Positions 34,901-45,415 of a stretch of DNA of 64,000 nt are shown in pieces. The notes below the pieces were generated by a model. The model was not told the origin of the DNA. It did not search any database and saw nothing but the letters and a program-made list of their open reading frames with translations. The DNA comes from Zingiber officinale. Lineage: Eukaryota > Streptophyta > Magnoliopsida > Zingiberales > Zingiberaceae. The translations under genes and the position numbers were made by a program. The stretch covers positions 11,030,672 to 11,094,671 of the forward strand of contig NC_056001.1 in the NCBI RefSeq assembly GCF_018446385.1. The letters run 5' to 3'. Numbering within the stretch: the stretch's first letter is position 1; the number at the start of each line of letters is the position of its first letter.

Positions 34901-35447
34901 TAACAGAAGATTTCTAATACGATGACTATATGCCTCCCAGAATACATATTTCCTTACTCAACAACTTTTGACATCCGATATTCTCTGCCGTCTTATGATT
35001 ATGGAGACTATAAGAGAAGGGATTCTCTTCGATGATAAGGTACACTTTAAGACGTTTTTTGAGACACTTGCGCTTTGACACACTCTGCTACATAGCTACT
35101 ATTTATTTTTTTGCTCGGGCTTCATACTGACTTGAGCATCGAAGGACTTTCGCTAGGAATCCCTTCCTTAGTTGTTAGCACTAACGTTTGTCTGCTATCT
35201 CGAATGTTCGCAGGAAAAATTTTCATTCATGTTCATAGCCCTGTTTTCATCTAAAGTCTTCGTTCAGTTAACTTCACAGTCATATATTCAGTGTGCTATC
35301 TTTCAGCTTTAGAACAAGATCAACGGGTTGGATACATTTAATTAAAAATAGTTGAAGAAATACTCAATTAACACATGTCCTGTCAAATTAATCCAAGAAA
35401 ATTCCATATCCACTTTGATCTTAATTTTTCCATCTTTTGAAAGCAAA
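31910..35447. other. Intergenic with gypsy-type LTR scraps
   Basis: No gene recognised. From about 32,440 to 34,430 the sequence is rich in CGGTCGG/CGACC words and looks like decayed LTR DNA. Two tandem-like relics end in the same U5-side motif: ACTTGAGCATCGGAGGAC near 34,590 and ACTTGAGCATCGAAGGAC near 35,118. Each is followed by a TAGGCACCAACA- or TTAGCACTAACG-like end. No coding remains were found, so these are probably solo or partial LTRs, old and diverged. Confidence 0.5.
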
Positions 35448-36008
35448 TTACAAGGACGCCACAGCCCTGCCATTTCGGGAGCTTCCCTCGTCGACTTCGT
35501 CAATGGTCGGCATCATGACCTCCTTCCTCCTGCTCACCGGCTTCCGACGAAGCAGCTCGGAGTTGATCGTTGCCGGAGTGCTGCCGCTGTTCTCGTTAAT
35601 TATCTCGCACATCACCTCGTCGAACTCGGCCACCGGCATCTCCCAAGTCGTCGCTCTTCTTCGCTTCTTCGCGGAAACAGAGGAGAGCGCGGAGCTTGCC
35701 GTCATGAACAGCGCCGCCATGTCGGAGGCGGAGAGTGGGTAAGCGAGCTTGGTAGAAGGGAGCACGAAGTATATCTGCCCGGAGCGGAGGGGCGCTCCCG
35801 GTTCCAACGCCGGTATGGGCGCGCCCGGGAAGAGGCCGTCGGAGCTACAGACGAAGGAAGCTCCGGCGGAGGCGATGATAACTTGGGAGGCCGTCAGCGG
35901 GACGGGATGCTCCGTCAAAGAGCCGTCGAGGCCGATGACTTTGGCGGTCGATGGGCGGGTACTAGAGTCGACGGAAGTAGCAGCGGCCGACGAGAAGCAA
36001 CAGCCCAT
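35448..36008 (-). CDS. PADRE (DUF4228) domain protein with N-myristoylation signal
   Basis: 186 residues from MGCCFSS. Plant PADRE/DUF4228 proteins are small, pathogen- and abiotic-stress-responsive proteins of unknown biochemical role. The N-terminal MGCCFSSA is a good N-myristoylation and palmitoylation site, suggesting plasma-membrane attachment. The domain shows AKVIGLDGSL near residue 23 and a central FVCSSDGLFPGAPI..LRSGQIYFVLPSTKL block, followed by PLSASDMAALF. A basic patch (KKRRR) is at about 118-122. The C-terminus is less conserved. An upstream in-frame ATG at 36062 would bury the glycine-2 signal, so the start at 36008 is preferred. Intronless. No recognisable partner gene nearby. 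Confidence 0.85.
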   Translation of the reverse strand: MGCCFSSAAATSVDSSTRPSTAKVIGLDGSLTEHPVPLTASQVIIASAGASFVCSSDGLFPGAPIPALEPGAPLRSGQIYFVLPSTKLAYPLSASDMAALFMTASSALSSVSAKKRRRATTWEMPVAEFDEVMCEIINENSGSTPATINSELLRRKPVSRRKEVMMPTIDEVDEGSSRNGRAVASL

Positions 36009-36062
36009 TGCGCGATCTCTCCGATGATCGATCTCAGGTGTGCGTTTGATGCGCTTCGACAT

Positions 36063-38404
36063 TGGAACTCAACTTCGATTATAATGATTTTTGGAGCATA
36101 GCCAATAGATTGAGGATCGAAATGGAGACGGAAAGAGACACAATACTGGCGGCGGAGGCGCCGGTTTTGTTTTTTAAAGTTGTCGCCGCCTTTTAGTTGA
36201 CTTTAGAGATAAATTGACGAGCGCCCTAGTGATCCAGCGGTCAGAGCAGCAGGAATGATACAAATACACTGAACAACTGAAGGTCAACGGATATCTTTTT
36301 ATATTAAACATGACATAATTTTACAAGAAAAAAAAATACGTACCTTTTGCTTTGGAAGTGGATATCATTTCCAGTTTGCAGGATAAATGTCTTTGTCACG
36401 CTATATCTATTATGCAAACCATCTTGAAATACGAATTCCATACGCCTACATCGTGAAATACGTTCCTCTTGTATTAACTAGCTCTATCACATGTGAGTTT
36501 GGGATCGAACCACACTCGAATTTCTTATTCGTCTAAGTTTGACTCGCGTCACACGTTATTGTTGAGGTTTCAGGCCGGTGGGCATGGCCCAGGACATGCC
36601 GCGCCTTGTGTGGCACTGATGCCCTGGCCATTAGGGACTGAAAATCAATCCCTTTGTACGCGTGCTCTCGACGAATAATGCAAATAGCCAAAAAAAGCAG
36701 GTGCGTCACTAAGACAAGACAACTTAATTGTCATCTTGTCGTCCTCTCCGTACGAACACTATTTATTCTACCAGCAAATTTGACGCCGTCACAGAAAGGG
36801 AAAAGGTAATGCAAACAGGTAGTGTTATGCACAAGCCGAACGCTTTTCGAAGCCAGACTTAGACCAACACCGACTCTGAAAGCACCTCCTCCTCCGCGAT
36901 GGAATCTGACAATACAACGTGCGTGAAAACAGAACAAGCAGAAGCAGACACAAAGCTTAGTAACCTTCTTAAGATGCGCCATCGCGTTCTCCACTGCATC
37001 TGCTAATCGAATCGAGTTGATCAATTTATGTGTCGCTAGAGAACAAGTAGCACTGCTCGTTATGCTTCGCCCGGTGAAGTTTCAGGCTGTCGGTGCCGGA
37101 AAAAAACACAAGAACTAGCGGCGTTCGAGGGAGTGCTCCCGGAACAGCGTTCGAAGTCGAGTGATATGTGCGTGACTAAGTACGTACTAATTGATAGGAC
37201 TGTTTTTGTTCTTGGCTTTATTTCACTGACGTACGATATAATGTTTTTATATCAAACTGTGAACATCGGTTTGTCTAATTTTTGTTTTTCATATTTTTTA
37301 TACCTAACCTTTTAAAATTCTTATCGAAAAATTTTCCATTATGTTTTCTGATATGAGGTGGATAGAAGGTGAAAAGCTTTCCGAATAGTAGCTAAAGTCA
37401 GGTCGCCGATTTAAACAACTTCCTGCCAGTACTGAGGTGTAAATGTAATTACACCTACTGAGATGAGCATGAAATAATGAGAAGTTTCAGTTAGATTCGA
37501 TCTGATTCAGTCAAAGAAATAAACAATCTTTGATTCATAAAATCAATCAGCTGCAACTTTAGAACCGGATTTTAAAACACAGTTTCAGAATTATTTACTG
37601 CAACCGCAACAGTGCTCTCCAATAATTCACAGTTTTACATGCTGTAGCAAAAGCTGCAAGCAACAATGGCATTGAATTGAACTTACTCTGGTACGGCCCC
37701 TCTGTCACGTGAATACCATAGCATTCGCTGCCCCACCTCACTAACTCTTCTATCTTATTCCCCTGCGTCAGTGCTCCCTCTCATAGTAAAAACAACAGAT
37801 ATTCTAAATTGTATTCCAACTCTTGTTTAATTTAGGTTGTTAGTTGAAGTTTAATTAATTTGTTTTTTTAAGACAAATTCTCAAAGAGTGCAAGTTCGGT
37901 TTTATTAAAAGGCCGAAGTTTAATTCTTCCTAAGAGACCCTTGTTTTCAATTTTACTCCTCTAATAATTTGATACGAGTTAAATAGAATAATTTTATGAA
38001 GGTCATAATTTTTTACTCGAAATTTAAAATCAGACTTGGTTAACGGTCACATGTTTAGAATTCAAAGATCTATATTTGTTATAGAAAACATGTAACAGTC
38101 AAATTTCAAGGTCAAAATCTACTGTTTAGACTATCATTAGAGTCTCCGAACATATTTTATTATTTTTTTAGAATTTTCTATTTTTATGGTATAGATATGG
38201 TATTTTTGATATTTCTGATATATATTATCTATATTAGTGTCCTGTTTTATTAATTAAAATTTATGTGTTAAAAAAATTTCTTTTATAGCAGGATTTCTTA
38301 TATAATCGTTTTGTTTAATTGTAAAAGATAATTTTGATTAATAATAAAATAAAATTAATAAAGCTGATTTTATTAATAAAAATAATAAATAAAATAAAAT
38401 AAAA
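36063..38404. other. Intergenic, no gene recognised
   Basis: AT-rich, with no credible coding region. Reading frames here are short and show no domain. I could not assign it to an element family. Confidence 0.4.
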
Positions 38405-40945
38405 TTTATCTTGGTACCAATCTTCAAAAATTAGTACCACAGCTTAAATACCAACATCGCTGTGATGCTTATTTTCGAAGACCAACACCACAGTGTTATG
38501 AAAATTTCAAATCATTTTGAGCACTTTAGAAATCAATACCACAACTTAAATACCAATATCGTTGTGGTGCTGATTTTTTAAGACTAACATCATAGTATCA
38601 TGAAAGTTTCAAATCATTTTGACCATTATTGGGAGGGCCTTAAAATAGTAAATGAGTGCTTATTTAGATTCAGGTTCACCTAATAAGTACATAGGAGTTG
38701 GAATAAGTTCGATCAGATATCTCTAGGTCCATTAATGAGTTTTGACCAAAATCCATTGATAGACCTAGGGGGCTCGGATTTCTAAAAACTAGAAATGAAT
38801 ATGTAGAAGGGAGATATGGTAAGAAATCCGGATCTTGTTCCAATTTACACAGAGTTTGAAACATTTTAATCCTTGTAAACAATGTTGGAAATCTTTTACA
38901 ATGATAACAGAGGGCATCGTTGGACTCTAGGGCACTGTAGAAACCTACAGGATTTTAAATGAGTCTAATCAGAACTCTCTAGATCCATCAATATGTTTTG
39001 ACAAAAATCCATTAATAGGCTTAGATAACTTCAATTTCTAAATATTTGTAATGAGATGAAGGTGCAGAGTGTGTAGAAAGTACATTTGGTAATAAATCTT
39101 GATCTGAGTCTCCTAAATGAAGTTATAGGCCTATGTAAATTGACATAAAGTCTAAAACCTTCTAAACCTTCTGAGCAATACTAAGAATTTTTTACAATAA
39201 TAACGGAGTGCACCCTTAGACTCCAGGGAATTATAGAAACCTACAGGAGTTGGAATGAATCTGATCAGCGTTCTCTAAGTTCATTAATGAGTTTTGATCG
39301 AAACTCAATGATAGATCTAGACAACTTGAATTTGTGAAATTTTACAATGAGATGGAAGTGTAAAGTGTGTAGAAAGTATATATGGTGTCCAATCATAGTC
39401 CTAATGTACGTATGTGAAGTTATGATAGCATGTCAACTAGCATAGGCTATGATGCTAGTTTCCGAAGACCAGCACCACAATGTTGATTGTAGGTGGAGCA
39501 TATGAGAAGTGGTGGTCCCCTCGACGATGTTTTTGATTGTGGAGAGGAGCACAACAATGAGCTTCTGCAATAGTACTCGTTGTTGCCTCTACCGTCATCG
39601 CAGCAGTAGGTCGGTGGGAAAAGTGCTACCACTATCACACCACCCACTAAATCTAAAAATGGAAACATGAGCGTACCACTCAACAATCCTCTCACCTCTA
39701 TTTTTTCCTTCTAACAATAAATTTGAAAGAGATGAAGATAATAATTTATTCCAAATAAAAGTGTGAATAGATGTGAATATTTAATATGATTCGATCTTAA
39801 TGAACGAATAGGTTGTTTAAGGAATGTCACATGCAGAAGCTCATCGTCATGCTCGTCTCCACAGTTGAGAACATCGTCGAGCAGGCTACCACTTCTCACA
39901 TGCTTCACCCACAACCAACATTGTGCTGTTGGTTTCAAAAGACTAGCACCATTATGATGCTGGTCTTTGGAAATCAACACCACAGTCTGTATTAGTTGAC
40001 ACGCGATCATAACTTCAACTGCATGTATTAGGATTAGGATTGAAGATCAAATATACCTTCTACATACTCTATATTTCCATCTCATTGTAAAATTTCAAAA
40101 ATCCAAGTTGTCTATGTTCATTAATAGATTTTGGTCAAAATCCACTAATGAATTTAGAGAGTTTTGATCGGACTCATTCCAACTCCTGTAGATTTCTACA
40201 GTTTCCTAGACTCCAAGAGTGCCCTCCATTATCATCATAAAAGATTCTCAGCATTACTCAGAAGGTGTAGAAAATTTTAGATTTTGTGTCAATTGATTTG
40301 GGCCTATAATTTCATGTAGAAGACTCAGAACTAAAATTTCTCACCGTATCTACTTTCTACACACTCCATACTTCCATCTTATTATAAAAATTTAGAATTG
40401 AAGTCATCTAGGTCTATCAATGAGTTTTGGTCAAAATTCATTGATTGACTTAGAGAGCTTTGATCAGACTTATTCCAACTCCTATAGGTTTCTACATTGT
40501 CTTTGAGTCTAAGGGTGCCCTCTATTATCATTGTAAAACATTTCTAGCATTGCTCAGAAGGTTTAGAAAGTTTTAGATTTTTTGTTAATTGATACATGTT
40601 TATAACTTTGTATAGGAGACTCAAGACTAGGATTTCTCACCATCTCTCTTCTACACATTCATGTCTTTTCATCTTATTTCAAGTTTTTAGAAATCCGAGT
40701 CCCCTAGGTTTATCAACCTAGAGAGCTCTGATTAGACTCACTCCAACTCCTATGTGTTTACTAGGTGAACCTGAGTCTAAATAAATCATCGTTTAATGTT
40801 TTAATGCCCTCCCAATAATGCTCAAAATGATTTGAAACTTTCATAACGCAGTGATATTGGTCTTCAAAAATTAGCACCACAACGATGTTGGTATTTAAGT
40901 CGTGGTACTGATTTTTGAAGACCAGTACCAAAGTATTTTTATTTC
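38405..40945. repeat. 2.5-kb inverted repeat (foldback element)
   Basis: Two arms of about 1.1 kb, roughly 38405-39565 and 39825-40945, are inverted copies of each other around a 260-bp centre. Matching landmarks include left GGTACCAATCTTCAAAAAT and right ATTTTTGAAGACCAGTACC, left ATTGGGAGGGCC and right GCCCTCCCAAT, and left AATGAGCTTCTGCA and right TGCAGAAGCTCAT. Each arm also contains about three diverged direct repeats of roughly 300 bp (TTTTGACCAAAATC, TAGAAACCTACAGGAGTTGGAAT). No transposase or other coding region. It resembles a non-autonomous long-TIR foldback element. The superfamily is not determined because I see no clear target duplication. Confidence 0.75.
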
Positions 40946-43400
40946 ATTTTTTGTTATTTTTATTAATAAAATTTTCTTTATTAAATTTATTTTATTATTC
41001 TTTTATAATTATACATTAAAAAATAGAACAAATATTTTTGATGTTGTATTAATTTTCTTTTATATTCTTTAAATTTTTATTAAAGTTTTTAAAATAAAAA
41101 TAAAGATTGAAGTTTAAATTAATTTTAAAGGAAAATTAGGAGAGCGAAAATATAAGAGATTAAATATTGCAGGCAAATAAAAGAGAAAAAGTCCGTAATT
41201 ATCATAGGGATAAAATTGAAATCAAATGTGTCTTATGAAGAATGAAACTGGTACGTTTTTTTTTTTTTTTTTTTTTGGCAAAACTAAACTTGCAGTGGGT
41301 CCTTTGGAAATTTGTCATTTTTCTAATATTATGAAAATAGTCTAGAAAATATATATTCTAAACAATTGGAGCAAAGGGGTGACAATACTCGTCTCAAGTA
41401 GTCTAATATCGTCGGCCCCATAACCATATATAGATAGGTAAATTATAAGGGATATTTTACCTTAGTACAACGGCCTTTTACATATAGAAGATTTGACACC
41501 CATGAAAAATTTTACATCGATGAGAATTAATCTCAAGATCTATTAAAGTAACTACCCATGTAATTACCAACTATGTCTACCTGCAAGGCCATATATTCTA
41601 AATAATTCTACAAAGGGTGAAATCTATTACCTTGATGGCCCTTCATGACCGTCCCACAATATTAAGAGAGAGTAAATAAGAAAATCAAAGATAACCATCA
41701 CATGAACCATAGATTCTAAATGATATGGTAAAAGGTGAAGCGCTCACCCCGTTCAACCCGCCCAGGACCAACACAGGTAGGATTGTAAACAACCCAACTC
41801 GAGCTGAACTTGGGGGTGCTCAAGTTTGTTTGATAAGGTAACTGAGCCAAATCGAGCCGAGCTTAAAATGAACCAAACTTTTGAAATGATTGTTCAAACT
41901 TGGGTTGATTTTTTTTTTTATGAGTTTGATCTTGTTTAAAGTTTGACTTGAGTTTATCAACCAAACTTTTGAAATGATTGTTCAAACTTGGGTTGATTTT
42001 TTTTTATGAGCTTGATCTTGTTTAAAGTTTGACTTGAGTTTGATTCGTTTAGATGCTATCAAGTTCTTAATTCAAGTTTGGGTCATTTAAATATTATCAA
42101 GCTCTCAATTTAAATTTGTTTAAATTTTTTTCTTATTTATTTAGCATATTGATAAGAGTTTTATTAATGAACACATTATTCAAGCTTGTTTAATTTAAGA
42201 GGCAAGTGGATGCGGGATGAGTTACACGGAGTGTAGGAATTTATGCTCTATCAACCTCGAGATTCGATCACAAGACCTTATGTAGTAGACAACCATCCAC
42301 TTATCATCTTAGCTATGCCCCTTGGAGTCATAGATTCTAAACAATGCCATTAGTAATATTCATTCTTAAGAATAGTATGCTATTTTTTTTATTAAAGTTT
42401 TAAAATTAAAATTGAAATTAGACAAATTTAGAGTGTCAATTAAAATTTAAATTAATTTTAAAGAAAATAAAGAGAGGAAAATTAGGAGCATGAAAATATT
42501 AGAGATTAAATGTTAAGCAAATGAGGGAGAAAAAGTTAGTAGTCATAAGATGGATAAAATTGTAATTAAGTGTCTTTTGAAAAGAATAAAATTTGGATGT
42601 ACCTTTTGATAGACAATTTGTCATTTTTTTAACATTATGGAAATAGTCTAGAAATACAGATTCTAGACAATTAGAGTAAAGTGATGATAATACTCATTTT
42701 AGGTGATTCAATATCGTTGATTTTTTGTGTGGTAAAAGACGATTCATTCGTCCCCAGTATTCCCGTTAATCTATTCTTAGACTAACATGTTGATCTCTTG
42801 ACTAGATATAAGAAGTAAATTGCTAGATATATTTTATCTAAATATAACGACACTTTGTATGTGGAAGGTACACTCATAAAATATTTTATATTCGTTGAAA
42901 ATTAATCTAAAAATTTATTAGAGTAATTATCTATATAAAACCAACTATGCAATTGCCAACCCTCAAAGCCATAGATTCAAAATAATTTTATAAGGGTGAG
43001 GTGAAATTAGAAAATCAGAATGAGCCATTACATTACATGACCATATATTCTAAACAATGCCGTTAGTAACAGTGGTTGCATCAACACAGGCGAGTCGGTA
43101 AGAGTTAGAGCAATGGAATATCTATTTGATATCATCTATCATACTACTTAATATCACCTATAAAAATATAATAAAATATTCATATCGTAAATAATATATC
43201 ACTGTAAACTTTTCCAACGGGACCCAGTAGAATGCAGCGATCAACTCAAAAAGGCGATTCAAACAAAAGTTAAAGAGTGGCCATGAATTCTGTTAGTATA
43301 GAAAAATAGTTAAAATTGTAATTTCATCAATAAGAATCAGCCACGGTTGTTGGCATTCAAACCTCTTCACATGGTGGCATGGCATTCCAGGCTTCCAGCT
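40946..43400. other. Intergenic with diverged direct repeats
   Basis: No gene. A block of about 600-680 bp at 41060-41730 recurs in the same orientation, diverged, at 42370-43060. Shared landmarks are GGAAAATTAGGAG, GGATAAAATTG, GAAATAGTCTAGAAA and CCATA(T/G)ATTCTAAA. Between them lies a two-copy tandem repeat (41,871-42,035) of an 80-bp unit starting AACCAAACTTTTGAAATGATTG. A T22 run is at about 41,257. Origin unknown. Confidence 0.5.
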
Positions 43401-43412
43401 ACTCTACCTTTG

Positions 43413-43420
43413 CTATTTAA
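43413..43420 (+). promoter_or_regulatory. TATA-like box of the aspartic protease gene
   Basis: CTATTTAA, 64 bases before the start codon at 43484, followed by a CT-rich stretch suitable for a transcription start. A weak match to TATAWAW. Confidence 0.4.
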
Positions 43421-43483
43421 CTCCCCTCCGACAGTCTCTCCCCACTCAAATCTCTCTAGCATCGGAGCTAGCAACGTGCGGCC

Positions 43484-44812
43484 ATGGTCACCCTGCTGCT
43501 TAACCTCCTCCTCCTCGTGGCCAACGCCGCCTCCATCACGGCCGCCACTCCCTGCTCCACCCCGCCGGACGAGGGCTCCACCGTCCACATCCTCCACGCC
43601 TTCGGCCCTTGCTCCCCTCTCGGCACCGCGCCCTTCACCTCGTGGGAGGACACCATAATGGACCTCCTGTCCCGCGACGCATCCCGCCTCCCCTACCTCT
43701 CCTCCCTCGCCGCCTCCGCCGGCCGCTCCTTCGTCCCCCTCGCGTCCGGCCGCCAGCTCCTCCAGATCCCGAACTACGTCGTCCGCGCGAAGGTTGGCTC
43801 CCCGCCCCAGTCCCTCCTCGTCGCCCTCGACAACAGCAACGACGCCGCCTGGTTCCCCTGCTCCGGTTGCCTCGGCTGTCCCTCTGCCGCCGCCTCCTTC
43901 GCCGTCGCTAGCTCCACCAGCTACCGCCCTCTACCGTGCGGCTCCCTGCAGTGCGGCCAGGTCCCCAGCCCCTTCTGCCCCGCCGGCGCAGTCTCCTGCT
44001 CCTTCAACCTCACCTACGGCACCTCTTCCATCCAGGCTGGCCTCGTCCAGGACTCCCTCTCCCTCGCAGCCGACGTCGTGCCCTCTTACACCTTCGGGTG
44101 CCTGCAGAAGGTCATCGGCGGCAACTCTGTTCCGCAGCAGGGACTCCTCGGCCTCGGCCGCGGCCCGCTCTCCTTTTTGTCCCAAACCAAGAGTCTCTAC
44201 GACTCCACCTTCTCCTATTGCCTTCCCAGCTTTAAGTCCCTCAACTTCACCGGAACGCTCCGGCTCGGTCCCGTCGGCCAGCCGAAGCGCATCAAGACCA
44301 CACCTCTGCTCTCCAACCCTCGCCGCTCCTCGCTCTACTACGTCAACATGGTCGGCGTCCGCGTGGGGCGCAAGGTGGTCGACATTCCCCCCTCCGCGCT
44401 GGCCTTCGACCCGGTCACCGGCGCCGGCACCATCGTCGACTCCGGGACCATGTTCACGCGCTTGGTTTTGCCAGCGTACACCGCTGTGCGGGACGAGTTC
44501 CGGCGGCGGATTAAGGCAGCGGGGCCGGTGACAACGCTCGGCGGGTTCGACACGTGCTACGACGGGCCCGTGAAGGCGCCGTCCATCTCGCTGATGTTCG
44601 CAGGGATGAACGTGACGCTGCCGCCGGAGAACGTCATGATCCACAGCACGGCGGGGACGATCTCTTGCCTCGCGATGGCGGCGTCGCCGGACAACATGAA
44701 CTCGATGATCAACGTGGTAGCGAACATGCAGCAGCAGAACCACAGGGTGCTCTTCGACGTGCCCAACGGCCGGATCGGCTTCGCCCGTGAGCCCTGCAGC
44801 ACCGCAGTATGA
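43484..44812 (+). CDS. Secreted aspartic protease, AED3-like (pepsin family A1)
   Basis: 442 residues, single exon, GC-rich. Relatives such as Arabidopsis AED3 are apoplastic, nepenthesin-type pepsin-fold proteases linked to immunity. A signal peptide covers about residues 1-21 (LLLNLLLLVANAASITA), then a prosegment to about 92. The first catalytic lobe begins at NYVVRAKVGSPPQSLLVALD. The first catalytic Asp is D116 in LDNSNDAAW. The cysteine-rich insert CSGCLGC follows, as do GLLGLGRGPLSF and TFSYCLPSF. The second catalytic motif is VDSGT at D319-S320-G321. It ends LFDVPNGRIGFAREPC. Odd point: from memory AED3-type proteins have DTSND at the first site, and here the Thr is Asn (N117). Both aspartates remain, so activity is uncertain. 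The start is the first ATG after the promoter and gives a good signal peptide. Confidence 0.93.
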   Translation: MVTLLLNLLLLVANAASITAATPCSTPPDEGSTVHILHAFGPCSPLGTAPFTSWEDTIMDLLSRDASRLPYLSSLAASAGRSFVPLASGRQLLQIPNYVVRAKVGSPPQSLLVALDNSNDAAWFPCSGCLGCPSAAASFAVASSTSYRPLPCGSLQCGQVPSPFCPAGAVSCSFNLTYGTSSIQAGLVQDSLSLAADVVPSYTFGCLQKVIGGNSVPQQGLLGLGRGPLSFLSQTKSLYDSTFSYCLPSFKSLNFTGTLRLGPVGQPKRIKTTPLLSNPRRSSLYYVNMVGVRVGRKVVDIPPSALAFDPVTGAGTIVDSGTMFTRLVLPAYTAVRDEFRRRIKAAGPVTTLGGFDTCYDGPVKAPSISLMFAGMNVTLPPENVMIHSTAGTISCLAMAASPDNMNSMINVVANMQQQNHRVLFDVPNGRIGFAREPCSTAV

Positions 44813-45415
44813 GCTACGCAGCTACGGGATGCCTGTGCCATGTGTCACCATCGAAAACGCTAGATAATTGCAGTCAGTATCGTCCATTTTATTAGCTAAT
44901 TACGTGGATCGTTGTCGTTCTTGATTCCTTTTTCTCTTTATCGATCTTCCAGTTTGTTGACTTGTAGCATGACCGTGCTTTGTATGATTGTGGCGACGTC
45001 CAATAATTTGTATTGTTCAATATTTATTTTTATCTTTTTCGGCCAGATGGTTGTCTTTTTGTCTGTGTCTGCTGGTGTTCATATTTCGTTAAATCAAAAC
45101 TTTTTTCTAATACAACTTGTTTTTAGTTGACATAAATTTTCCACCACCGAAATCGAAAAGTTATTGTCCGGGGCTCTAATAGAACTTTTTGATCCATATT
45201 AACAATTCTAATAAATCTGTAATATTCCTTCAGGGGTTAAAAGGTAAATATTCAAAAAAATCATTTGAAAATATACGTTCGTGGTTCTTCCCAGCGAATA
45301 GTAATTTGAAGGGCTAAATTAGAATTTTCATGGTTAAACTATATCCATACGTATAGGATTTTGTGCCGTCGATTTCCGCGGCCTCCTCGCCGCAAACCAG
45401 CTGCCCCTGGCGAAA

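Noticed and set aside
35352-36101. 249-codon plus-strand frame
   Set aside because: Antisense to the PADRE protein gene, no domain, Arg/Gly-rich composition.
36220-36270. tRNA-like string CCAGCGGTCAGAGCAGCAGG
   Set aside because: No matching arms or B box at the right distance. Not a tRNA gene.
43794-44743. Pro/Ser/Ala- and Arg-rich frames on both strands
   Set aside because: Shadows of the GC-rich aspartic protease gene, whose own frame has full pepsin-family motifs.
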